Positions 35,717-43,285 of a stretch of DNA of 64,000 bases are shown here, piece after piece. The stretch is from positions 186,001 to 250,000 of the forward strand of contig NZ_BEWP01000004.1 in NCBI RefSeq assembly GCF_002723995.1. The letters are read 5' to 3'. Source of the DNA: Gluconobacter kondonii (GTDB taxonomy: Bacteria; Pseudomonadota; Alphaproteobacteria; Acetobacterales; Acetobacteraceae). The notes under the pieces were generated by a model, which was not told the DNA's origin, did no database searches, and worked only from the letters and a program-made list of their open reading frames with translations. The position numbers and the translations under genes were made by a program. Within the stretch, counting starts at the first letter, position 1; each line of letters opens with the position of its first letter.

Positions 35717-36486
35717 AACACGCTCTTTCTCTCGTGGTTCTGTCCATTCTCGCCCTGGCCGGAACGGCCCACGCCGACCAGCCGGTCTATCATGCCACCG
35801 ATGCGCCGGAAGCAACCCCCGTCGTCTATATTGGCGGTATCAAACCCGCTATGGATCAGGGCACCTGGCTGCACGGCATCTTCAACCAGCTTGAAGGCCG
35901 CTATGCGCCCGGCGGCACCGATTTCCGCTGGGACGGCGAAGCGTGGTTCGGCGGCGATTACAACAAGATCTGGCTCAAATCCGAAGGCACGCTGGAGAAA
36001 GGCCGCCTAAGCGATGGCGATCATGAACTGCTCTATACGCGCTCGATTTCGTCCTACTGGAACCTTCAAGGCGGCGTGCGGATGGACCTCGATGACGGCC
36101 CGACCCGCACATGGGGCGCGTTCGGCGTTCAGGGTCTGGCGCTCTACGAGTTCGAGTTCGAGGCCACGGCCTATGTCAGCGATCGCGGACGTTTCGCCGC
36201 CCGTGTGGAAGGCTCTTACGACTTCCTCCTGACCAACCGCCTGATCCTTCAGCCGCAGGCCGAGTTCAATTTCTACACGAAGTCCGACGCAGGGCGTCAG
36301 GCTGGCGCCGGTCTGTCGGATGTCGATGCCGGCCTGCGCCTGCGATACGAACTCTGGCGGAAATTCGCGCCTTATGTGGCCGTAACCTACTCCGGATATC
36401 TCACACAAGCCCGCCGGATCACCCGTGACCAGCACGACGACACCGGCTCCGTCCGCTTCAGCCTCGGCGTCCGAAGCTGGTTCTGA
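35713..36486 (+). CDS. pcoB: Copper resistance outer-membrane protein CopB/PcoB
   Basis: A 257-residue outer-membrane protein. The signal peptide MKHALSLVVLSILALAGTAH ends at AHA-DQP. The mature part matches CopB: FNQLEGRYAPGGTDFRWDGE, GDYNKIWLKSEG, YEFEFEATAYV, LTNRLILQPQAE, and the closing FSLGVRSWF with terminal Phe. CopB lacks the usual long Met-rich N-terminal stretch here and starts the barrel soon after the signal peptide. It acts with the multicopper oxidase in periplasmic copper sequestration or export; its mechanism is not settled. The ATGA overlap shows coupling to the oxidase gene. A longer frame starting inside that gene is a shadow. Confidence 0.93.
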   Translation: MKHALSLVVLSILALAGTAHADQPVYHATDAPEATPVVYIGGIKPAMDQGTWLHGIFNQLEGRYAPGGTDFRWDGEAWFGGDYNKIWLKSEGTLEKGRLSDGDHELLYTRSISSYWNLQGGVRMDLDDGPTRTWGAFGVQGLALYEFEFEATAYVSDRGRFAARVEGSYDFLLTNRLILQPQAEFNFYTKSDAGRQAGAGLSDVDAGLRLRYELWRKFAPYVAVTYSGYLTQARRITRDQHDDTGSVRFSLGVRSWF

Positions 36487-36518
36487 TTCCAACACCCCAT
36501 AAAAGAAAGTCACACATC

Positions 36519-36836
36519 ATGCGCAAGACCCTCCTCGCACTGACCGCCCTCCTCGCAACCGGCACGGCCTACGCCGCCCCCTCCATGCCCGGCATGGATA
36601 TGAGCCATATAGAGATGGGCGGTAAAAACGCCATGACCATGTCGTCCCCCAAAACGCAGGACCCGATGGCCGGACTGAACATGGATCAGCAGATGACCCT
36701 ATGTGCGCATCTTGAGACGCTCAGCAAACAGAACAGCCCGCTGACGCCGAAGATGAAGCAGCAGCGCGCCGCCTGTCAGAAAATGGATATGGGCATGACG
36801 AGCCAGCCCGCCCCCGGCGAAACGCTGGACCGCTGA
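36519..36836 (+). CDS. Exported Met-rich copper-island protein
   Basis: A 105-residue protein with a clean signal peptide (MRKTLLALTALLATGTAYAA). Mature segments include SMPGMDMSHIEMGG and QKMDMGMTSQ, giving soft-metal ligands at both ends, with a helical, charged middle (DQQMTLCAHLETLSKQ). Periplasmic Cu(I) binding is likely from composition and position as the last gene of the multicopper oxidase operon, 32 bases after copB. I do not recognise a named family. It converges on the CsoR gene with four bases between them. Confidence 0.7.
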   Translation: MRKTLLALTALLATGTAYAAPSMPGMDMSHIEMGGKNAMTMSSPKTQDPMAGLNMDQQMTLCAHLETLSKQNSPLTPKMKQQRAACQKMDMGMTSQPAPGETLDR

Positions 36837-36840
36837 TTCG

Positions 36841-37155
36841 TCAGCGCATCATCCGGCGAACGACCTGGAGAAGCTCGTCGATGGCGCCTTCTCCACCGTC
36901 TTCCTGCACCGCGCGGCGCACGCAGCCATTGGCGTGGGACGACAGGATCTGGATGGACACACCATCCAGAGCCGACTTGATGGCGGAAATCTGGGTCAGG
37001 ATATCCACGCAGTAGCGGTCGTTCTCGATCATGTTGAGAACACCACCGACCTGCCCCTCGATCCGACGCACGCGGTTCGTTAAGGCTTTCTTGCGAGGCT
37101 GCTCGACGCGACGGCCGTCATCGTCCACGGGCGCACAATTCTCGCAGACATACAT
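36841..37155 (-). CDS. csoR: CsoR/RcnR/FrmR-family metal-sensing repressor
   Basis: About 104 residues, all-helical. The family core KALTNRVRRIEGQVGGVLNMIE is followed by the Cys-His-Cys copper ligand set: Cys in DRYCVDILTQ, and His and Cys in ILSSHANGCV. That ligand pattern points to Cu(I) sensing as in CsoR. An N-terminal extension MYVCENCAPVDDDGRR adds a CxxC pair. The ATG at 37155 is used; another in-frame ATG at 37182 would add nine residues. When copper is bound the repressor leaves its operator, so it probably controls the copper genes on either side of 33.2 kb; this is inferred from location and motif. Confidence 0.88.
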   Translation of the reverse strand: MYVCENCAPVDDDGRRVEQPRKKALTNRVRRIEGQVGGVLNMIENDRYCVDILTQISAIKSALDGVSIQILSSHANGCVRRAVQEDGGEGAIDELLQVVRRMMR

Positions 37156-37621
37156 TGCATGTTCTTTCTGGAATAGTGCCATTCCTGGATCCGCCCTTTA
37201 GTCAGACATTCGAACATCACTCATGGGTCCATGTCCGCCCATCGGGGTCCGCCTTCAAGCGCACCCGTAACGCGTGTGTATGCCCCGCTACGTCGGGAAT
37301 TGCCAGTCCGCAGACGCCGATCCGCCTTTTCCCGATCGAAAAAACCGAGTCTCCCACAGGAAAACGGGCCTCCTGTTGCGTCAGTAAGGTGCAGATATTC
37401 CGTTTCAATATGGGATGTTGCTCCGGCCTATGTCCCGTCAGCAGGGATTTTCGTAAAATTTATTATAAAATCCGGCGATTTCTCCAGTCCCAGACAGTGC
37501 CCCGGACCGCACTTGATGCAAATCATTCTCACTCCCCTTCCCGGACGGGCCGGATGCGCCTATCTAGAACGTAGGACGGAGCCTGTGAGCCTCCGTGCAT
37601 ACTCACCGAGGTACGGAACTG
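37156..37621. other. Gap between csoR and feoA
   Basis: No gene that I can support. It holds the csoR promoter on one side and a Fur box on the other (37515-37531). A 63-codon reverse-strand frame (37217-37408) lacks a good start and is not called. Confidence 0.5.
37513..37533 (+). promoter_or_regulatory. Fur box upstream of feoAB
   Basis: GATGCAAATCATTCTCACT is the reverse of the TGAGAATGATTTGCATC form, very close to the Fur consensus. It lies about 90 bases before feoA, so ferrous iron uptake is probably iron-repressed. Confidence 0.75.
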
Positions 37622-37864
37622 ATGTTGTATCTGGATACACTGCCCAAGGGCGGACATGCCGTGATCGAAAAGGTCGAACAGCGTGCGCCTCTGGACCCGA
37701 TCGCCACACGCCTCGGCGAACTGGGCTTCGTGCCCGGCGAAGCCGTACAGGTCGTCGCGACCGGTCCGATGGGCAGAGATCCGATTGCCGTGCGTCTGGG
37801 CACATCACGCTTTGCTCTGCGCCGTGGCGAAGCCGCCCGCGTCGGCCTGCGGACCGTTTCCTGA
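37622..37864 (+). CDS. feoA: Ferrous iron transport protein A
   Basis: An 80-residue SH3-like protein. LDPIATRLGELGFVPGEAVQVV and GRDPIAVRLGTSRFALRRGEA are standard FeoA blocks. FeoA is a small cytoplasmic protein required for FeoB activity, possibly by contacting its G-domain. The ATG at 37622 is chosen because ACGGAAC precedes it and the domain begins at once; a GTG at 37595 would add nine residues. It is six bases from feoB. Confidence 0.9.
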   Translation: MLYLDTLPKGGHAVIEKVEQRAPLDPIATRLGELGFVPGEAVQVVATGPMGRDPIAVRLGTSRFALRRGEAARVGLRTVS

Positions 37865-37870
37865 CACCCC

Positions 37871-39739
37871 ATGAGTGCAACCGAGTCCCCGCAGACACCC
37901 GCGTCCTCTCTGCATATCGCCCTCGTCGGAAATCCGAACTGCGGCAAGACCTCCCTGTTCAACCAGCTGACGGGCAGCCGTCAGAAAGTCGCCAACTACG
38001 CGGGCGTCACGGTTGAGCGCAAGGAAGGCTTCTTCACCACACCCAACGGCCGCGCCATCCGCGTACTCGACCTGCCGGGCGCCTACAGCCTTGATTCGAC
38101 GAGTCCGGACGAGGACGTCACACGTGATGTCTGTCTCGGCCGCCACCGGACCGAACCCCGCCCGGAAATGTTGGTCGCCGTTATTTCGGCGACCAATCTG
38201 CGGCTGCATCTGCGCTTCCTTCTGGAACTGAAGCAGCTGGGCCTCCCCGTCGTCGTCGCACTGAGCATGATGGACGAAGCCCGCCGCCACGGCCTTCAGA
38301 TTGACGTCGCCGGATTGCAGGCCGATCTGGGTATCCCCATCGTCCCCGTGATCAGCCTCAACCGCGCAGGCGTGATGCCGCTGCTTCAGGCACTGGATCT
38401 GCCCTTTCCGGCTCCGCCCGTGCCTCTTCCGGCAGGGCTCGATCCGCATATGGAAGTCCGGCGGCTGCTCGCGACCTATGTCGTCGATCCCGCCTCCGGA
38501 ACGGACCGCCTGACGGACCGGCTGGACCGCGTGTTCCTGCATCCGGTCTGGGGCCCGGTCATTCTTCTGATCGTGCTGTTCGTCATGTTCCAGACCGTCT
38601 TCGCTTGGGCGCAACCGCTCATGGACGGTCTGGGCAATGGCATCTCGCTCTTTGGAGAAATCGTTCTCAAACCGCTTCCGGGCGGCGTCCTGCACAGTCT
38701 TCTGGCGGACGGTGTGCTGGCGGGTGCGGGCACGGTCATCGTGTTCCTGCCGCAGATCCTCATCCTGTTTTTGTGGATTCTGGCGCTTGAGGAATCCGGC
38801 TATCTGCCACGCGCGGCCTTCCTGCTCGACCGGCTGATGGCGCTGGCGGGGCTGAGCGGACGCTCCTTCATTCCCCTGCTGTCGAGCTTCGCCTGCGCCA
38901 TTCCCGGCATCATGGCGGCCCGCACGATCCAGAACCCGCGGGACCGTCTGGTCACGATCCTGATCGCACCGCTCATGACCTGCTCGGCACGCCTGCCGGT
39001 CTATACGCTGCTGATCGGCGCGTTTGTGCCACACCGGAGCGTGCTCGGGATCTTCGGCCTTCAGGGGCTGGTGCTGTTCGGGCTCTATGCCGTCGCCATC
39101 ATCAGCGGCGTGATCGCCGCGCGGGTCATGACGCGGGGTGTGAAGTCCGAAGAACATCCGCTGCTGCTCGAACTGCCGTCCTATCGCCGCCCGAATCTCA
39201 GGAGCCTTGCGCTCGGACTGTGGCAACAGGCGGTGATGTTCCTCTCCCGCGTCGGCACGATCATCGTCACGCTGAACGTGCTGCTCTGGGCGCTGTCGAG
39301 CTTCCCGCTCCCCCCCGCAGGCGCACCGGGACCGGCCATCGATTACAGTCTGGCAGGACGGATCGGACATCTGATGCAGTGGGTTTTCGCACCCATCGGC
39401 TTCAACTGGCAGATCTGCGTTTCGCTCATCCCCGGCCTTGCAGCGCGTGAAGTGGCAGTCAGTTCGCTGGCCACCGTTTATGCCATCGGAGCCACCGATG
39501 ACGGCGCGGCCGACAGGCTCCTGCCCCTGCTCTCAACGCAGTGGAGCATGGCCACGGCCTTCTCGCTGCTGGCCTGGTATGTTTATGCGCCGCAATGCAT
39601 TTCGACGCTGGCTGTCATGCGTCGGGAAACCGGATCGATCAAAACCGTTCTGGGGGCTGCGGCGTATCTGTTCGGTCTGGCCTATCTGGCCGCATTCCTG
39701 ACCTATCACATCACCCGCGCCATTACGGGAGTTCCCTGA
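37871..39739 (+). CDS. feoB: Ferrous iron transporter B
   Basis: A 622-residue Fe(II) transporter: an N-terminal G-protein domain, then a polytopic membrane domain with Gate motifs. G1 is GNPNCGKTS (residues about 20-28), G3 is DLPGAYS. G4 reads SMMD (residues 132-135) where FeoB normally has NxxD, so the first Asn is Ser. Membrane landmarks are FLPQILILFLWILALEESGY, SFACAIPGIMAARTI and CSARLPVYTLLIGAF, which contain conserved Cys. The protein is shorter than the 770-residue E. coli form but in the range seen in alphaproteobacteria. The gene overlaps the next small gene (TGATG). Confidence 0.95.
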   Translation: MSATESPQTPASSLHIALVGNPNCGKTSLFNQLTGSRQKVANYAGVTVERKEGFFTTPNGRAIRVLDLPGAYSLDSTSPDEDVTRDVCLGRHRTEPRPEMLVAVISATNLRLHLRFLLELKQLGLPVVVALSMMDEARRHGLQIDVAGLQADLGIPIVPVISLNRAGVMPLLQALDLPFPAPPVPLPAGLDPHMEVRRLLATYVVDPASGTDRLTDRLDRVFLHPVWGPVILLIVLFVMFQTVFAWAQPLMDGLGNGISLFGEIVLKPLPGGVLHSLLADGVLAGAGTVIVFLPQILILFLWILALEESGYLPRAAFLLDRLMALAGLSGRSFIPLLSSFACAIPGIMAARTIQNPRDRLVTILIAPLMTCSARLPVYTLLIGAFVPHRSVLGIFGLQGLVLFGLYAVAIISGVIAARVMTRGVKSEEHPLLLELPSYRRPNLRSLALGLWQQAVMFLSRVGTIIVTLNVLLWALSSFPLPPAGAPGPAIDYSLAGRIGHLMQWVFAPIGFNWQICVSLIPGLAAREVAVSSLATVYAIGATDDGAADRLLPLLSTQWSMATAFSLLAWYVYAPQCISTLAVMRRETGSIKTVLGAAAYLFGLAYLAAFLTYHITRAITGVP

Positions 39740-39927
39740 TGCTCGAACTTGCTGTTGCCGTCCTGATCGTCTTCGCAGCCGCCATCTACTGGTATGCGCG
39801 CCTGTTTCCCGCCGGATGGGGCCGAATGCGAACGGCTGTGGGCCTGTCCACGCCACAGTCCACCGCAAGCAAGGGCTGCGGCGGCTGCTCGGGCTGTGAC
39901 CGTTCGGGCAAGGGCGGCTGCCACTAA
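39739..39927 (+). CDS. Small FeoB-associated Cys-rich membrane protein
   Basis: A 62-residue protein starting on the ATG of the TGATG overlap with feoB. One membrane helix (LELAVAVLIVFAAAIYWYA) is followed by a basic linker and a cysteine-rich tail, KGCGGCSGCDRSGKGGCH. This architecture matches the FeoB-associated Cys-rich membrane protein family (FeoC-like in position only), which may bind iron or protect FeoB. The last codons and stop codon form the left arm of a terminator. It is short but its overlap and Cys tail make it convincing. Confidence 0.85.
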   Translation: MLELAVAVLIVFAAAIYWYARLFPAGWGRMRTAVGLSTPQSTASKGCGGCSGCDRSGKGGCH

Positions 39928-39945
39928 GGCAGCCGCCCTCTTTTT
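39912..39945 (+). terminator. Rho-independent terminator of the feo operon
   Basis: A perfect 11-bp stem, GGGCGGCTGCC with its complement, a 5-base loop ACTAA that contains the stop codon, and TCTTTTT after it. The left arm is inside the preceding coding sequence, and the T-run reaches the stop codon of the converging phosphatase gene. Confidence 0.93.
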
Positions 39946-41543
39946 CAGGCTTTCTGAAGGCCAGGATTGCCACGCTCAACCGCAAAGCTGGCATAAGTGG
40001 ACAGCTTGCCCCCCGGTACCATGACCCGATCGATCGTCTTCAGATCGGCATGCCATACTTCCGGCCCCACATCACACAGAACATAACCGCGCTTGTCGGT
40101 CGTGGCTTTCAGATGCGGGTTTTCGCTGCGGGCAATACGACTAAAATGATCGTCGTCGCCCAGACCATCCGCACCCGATGAAATGGACGTCGCAAGGAAC
40201 TCCACCGAAACCGGCTTGCCACGTCCCGGCTCAATCAGCAGATCCCCAGCGAAGTGCCGATGCGCGTCCCCTGTCACATTCACCACGTTTCCGGGGCAAT
40301 GCGTATCGATGAAATCCAGAAGGCGCTTGCGGCTGTACAGATAGCCCGACCACTGATCCATGCTGTAAACAAGCTCGGAATGCGCGGACTTCCGATGCGC
40401 CAGATCCATGATCATGACCTGATGCGCCAGCAGGTTCCATTTTGCGTCCGACCGCCCCAGACCATCAAACAGCCACTGCTCCTGTTCCGCGCCCATCATG
40501 GTGCGCTCGGGAGACCAGACGTCCTTGCCCTGCGCCGCATTCGTGTCGCCATACGCCTGATCGCTGCGATACTGGCGCGTATCCAGCACGAACATGTTCA
40601 TCAGGTCGCCGAAGCTGAAACTGCGATAAAGCTGCATGTGGCTGCCATCGGGAATGGACGTCGCCCGTAGCGGCATATTCTCGTAATACGCCTGTAGTCC
40701 GACAGCCCGGCGCAGACGGAAAATCTCCGGCGGCGTGCCGTCCTGATCGGTATCTCCGGCCCAGTTGTTGTCGATCTCGTGGTCGTCAAAACTGACAATC
40801 CACGACGTCGCCGCATGAGCAGCCTGAAGATCCGGGTCCAGCTTGTACTGGGCATAGCGGCGGCGATATTCGTCCAGCGAATAACATTCCGGCCCGACAT
40901 GACGCCGCAGAACATGCGCCTTGCGCCCGTCGATATCGCGCAGATGGTCGCCGCTATCCGCACCTTCGTAAATATAGTCGCCATAATGGAACACGAAATC
41001 GATCGGCTCGTTCGCGATGGCGCGCCAGGCGGTGTAGTAGCCATATTCGTAATGCTGGCAGCCCGCTGCGGCAAAACGCACGCGCGACAGCGGCGTACCC
41101 GGCATCGGCAGCGTCCGCCCCCGCCCAACCGGGCTCTGATAGCCCGCAATGTGGAAACGGTACCAGTACGGCCGGTCAGGCCTCAGCCCCGCAACCTCAA
41201 CATGAACCGAATGGCCAAGCTCTGGATGGGCGAGCGCCTGTCCGCTCTGCACGGGTTTCGAGAACGTCTCATCCTCGCTAACCTCCCAGCCCACCAGAAC
41301 CGGTTTAAGAGCCTCCATGCCGCCTGCTTCTTCCAGCGGGTCGGGTGCAAGGCGCGTCCACAGCACCAGACCGTCCGAAGCCGGATCGCCGGAAGCCACG
41401 CCGAGCTGGAACGGAGTGGCTTTAAAACCCGGATTTTTCTCCAGATCGCGCGGGACGGCAGCCCGCAGCGCACGCACGCGCGTCGAGAGGAGGAGACCCG
41501 CACCAAGGCCGGTCAGCAGGCTTCTACGTTTCATGAACACCAT
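39945..41543 (-). CDS. phoD: PhoD-type alkaline phosphatase/phosphodiesterase
   Basis: A 532-residue PhoD-family enzyme, exported by Tat (MKRRSLLTGLGAGLLL) and folded in the periplasm. After an N-terminal Ig-like domain (GVASGDPASDGLVLWTRL, with FHIAGYQ), the metallophosphatase domain shows FAAAGCQHYEYGYYTAW, VFHYGDYIYEG, SFDDHEIDNNW, and VNVTGDAHRH. These carry the Fe/Ca ligands of PhoD. It would release phosphate from phosphodiesters such as teichoic acid or phospholipid headgroups. The ATG at 41543 is followed by a second at 41534; either gives the Tat signal. The gene is monocistronic and ends against the feo terminator. Confidence 0.92.
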   Translation of the reverse strand: MVFMKRRSLLTGLGAGLLLSTRVRALRAAVPRDLEKNPGFKATPFQLGVASGDPASDGLVLWTRLAPDPLEEAGGMEALKPVLVGWEVSEDETFSKPVQSGQALAHPELGHSVHVEVAGLRPDRPYWYRFHIAGYQSPVGRGRTLPMPGTPLSRVRFAAAGCQHYEYGYYTAWRAIANEPIDFVFHYGDYIYEGADSGDHLRDIDGRKAHVLRRHVGPECYSLDEYRRRYAQYKLDPDLQAAHAATSWIVSFDDHEIDNNWAGDTDQDGTPPEIFRLRRAVGLQAYYENMPLRATSIPDGSHMQLYRSFSFGDLMNMFVLDTRQYRSDQAYGDTNAAQGKDVWSPERTMMGAEQEQWLFDGLGRSDAKWNLLAHQVMIMDLAHRKSAHSELVYSMDQWSGYLYSRKRLLDFIDTHCPGNVVNVTGDAHRHFAGDLLIEPGRGKPVSVEFLATSISSGADGLGDDDHFSRIARSENPHLKATTDKRGYVLCDVGPEVWHADLKTIDRVMVPGGKLSTYASFAVERGNPGLQKA

Positions 41544-41749
41544 GCAGCAGTTCTTTCCTACGAAGCCCGGCTCCCTGCGGAACCGGGCTCCCAGAGGTCT
41601 TTGGACACACGCCCTCCGTTCTGTGGACACATGAAATGGAGATTTGCCCACTCCCCCAAACGCCATTTCATGAAACTGTCACGAATACGGCCGATCGAAT
41701 TCCCTAAACGCTATCGCGCCGCAGCCCGGAGGAGTCCTTTCAGGGCGCG

Positions 41750-42256
41750 GTGATTCGGAAACATCCAGAAACGGGAACATGGATGCGCTGTCAGCAGGAA
41801 TGGTTGCGCCTTTATCGCAGAGTGCGTTCCCGGACCCGTCGGGAGGATGCGGACGACCACCTTCAGAACGCCCTCATGAGCTATTTCGAGCGCCCCGAAG
41901 GCAGCGTGCAGCATCAGGACGCCTATATCACCCGAAGCGCCGTGAATTCCTCGCTCAACGCGATCCGCCGCGAACTGCAGGGATATGTACAGGCGGCGGA
42001 CGACTTCGAAACGCTCGTCAATGTCCCCGACCCTGCGCCCTCGCAGGAGGATATTTACGAATCAACGCAAAGACTGGCGCATTTCCACGAAGGCTGCGAA
42101 CAGCTTCCGGACCGGACCCGACAGATCTTCCTGATGAACCGTGTGGAAAAAATGAAGTACAGTCATATTGCGAAATCGCTGGCGATCAGTGAAAGCAGCG
42201 TTGAAAAACATATCGCAAAGGCGTTGATCTTCCTTTCAACATGGATGGATCACTGA
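41750..42256 (+). CDS. ECF-type RNA polymerase sigma factor (FecI-like)
   Basis: A 168-residue sigma factor with region 2 (EDADDHLQNALMSYFERPEG, then AYITRSAVNSSLNAIRR) and region 4 (LPDRTRQIFLMNRVEKMKYS, then HIAKSLAISESSVEKHIAKAL). These match FecI-type iron-starvation factors. It is followed by a FecR-like regulator and an STN-bearing receptor, so it probably directs transcription of that receptor when a ligand binds outside. The GTG start at 41750 is uncertain because its Shine-Dalgarno (GGAGGAG) is far upstream; an ATG at 41783 would shorten it by eleven residues. Confidence 0.92.
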   Translation: MIRKHPETGTWMRCQQEWLRLYRRVRSRTRREDADDHLQNALMSYFERPEGSVQHQDAYITRSAVNSSLNAIRRELQGYVQAADDFETLVNVPDPAPSQEDIYESTQRLAHFHEGCEQLPDRTRQIFLMNRVEKMKYSHIAKSLAISESSVEKHIAKALIFLSTWMDH

Positions 42257-42268
42257 AATACCAATCTG

Positions 42269-43186
42269 ATGGACGTCATCAAACTCCGCGCGGCAGAATG
42301 GATTGCGCGCCTCCATGCAGAGGACTGCACACCGCGCGACCATGACATGTTCCGCGCGTGGCTGGCGAGCGATCCTCGGAACGGTCCGGTTTTCGAACAT
42401 CTGACGGAACTGTGGGAACTCTCCGGAGGCGCACGCACGCCACCCGTCGTTGCAAAGCCGGTTCAAACCATCCGACGCCCAGTTCTCAGCCGGCGTCATG
42501 CGCTGGCCGGGTTAGTGGCAGCGGCTTTTCTGGCCGCCCCCCCATGGGAAGGTGCCCATGCCAGCCGGATAGAGGAGACCGGAATTGGAAGCATCCGCGA
42601 CGTCCGCCTCACGCCCCGGACGGATTGCCGCCTCGACACCCAGACGCGCCTTGTGGTGGGCGCGAACGGGCAGCAGGCGCGGCTGTGTCACGGGCAGATC
42701 CTGCTCTCGGTGGCCGGACCGGACCCGTTCCATCTTTCCGCCGACGGCATGACGGTACAGCTTCATGACAAGACCTCCGCCGATATCCGCATCAATCGCG
42801 GCAATACGGAAGTCACGGCCATCCGGGGGAAGGTGTTCCTGACCGCCGCAGCCCTGCGTGAGGCCGGACGATGGGTGATGCCCGGACAGCGCCTGCGGAT
42901 GGATCGCAACGGCGGCTGGAACATCGATTATCCCGATCTGGAAACATTACTCTCCTGGCAGAGCGGCGAACTGGTGTTCCGCAACCAGCCGCTGGCGGAG
43001 GTGATTCAGGAAATCAACCGTTACGCCTCCCGCCAGATCGTCCTGTCCGCGCCGCGTCTGGCCTCGCAGCGCCTGAGCGGCGTGTACCATGTGCGTCAGG
43101 GGGATGCGTTTTTGCAGATGCTCCCGCATCTGCTGCCCCTGCGGATCCGCCCGGCCCATAACGCTTACGAAATCGTCGCTTTGTGA
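42269..43186 (+). CDS. FecR-type anti-sigma regulator
   Basis: A 305-residue membrane regulator. The cytoplasmic N-terminal anti-sigma part (residues about 1-75, LRAAEWIARLHAED and FRAWLASDPRNGPVFE) matches DUF4880/FecR. A hydrophobic segment (HALAGLVAAAFLAAPP, residues about 75-92) is the single membrane helix. The periplasmic FecR domain has LDTQTRLVV, EVTAIRGKVF and WQSGELVFRNQPLAEVIQEI, then a short STN-like end (LSGVYHVRQG). It relays receptor occupancy to the sigma factor 12 bases upstream. It belongs to the sigma-anti-sigma-receptor operon. Confidence 0.92.
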   Translation: MDVIKLRAAEWIARLHAEDCTPRDHDMFRAWLASDPRNGPVFEHLTELWELSGGARTPPVVAKPVQTIRRPVLSRRHALAGLVAAAFLAAPPWEGAHASRIEETGIGSIRDVRLTPRTDCRLDTQTRLVVGANGQQARLCHGQILLSVAGPDPFHLSADGMTVQLHDKTSADIRINRGNTEVTAIRGKVFLTAAALREAGRWVMPGQRLRMDRNGGWNIDYPDLETLLSWQSGELVFRNQPLAEVIQEINRYASRQIVLSAPRLASQRLSGVYHVRQGDAFLQMLPHLLPLRIRPAHNAYEIVAL

Positions 43187-43285
43187 CGTTTCGATGAAAA
43201 CCGCTGCATCGCGCTGAGGTTTTCATTTTCTCATCTGTCTTCCTGTCGAGACCGCTTTCAGGCCCGACGACAGGAAACGAGCCCC

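Noticed and set aside
37217-37408. A 63-codon reverse-strand frame between csoR and feoA
   Set aside because: Starts on TTG with no suitable Shine-Dalgarno, no family resemblance, and lies across the likely csoR upstream region.
37805-39370. A 521-codon reverse-strand open frame
   Set aside because: Antisense to feoB and extremely rich in Arg, Gln, Asp and His, with no domain. A shadow of the true gene.
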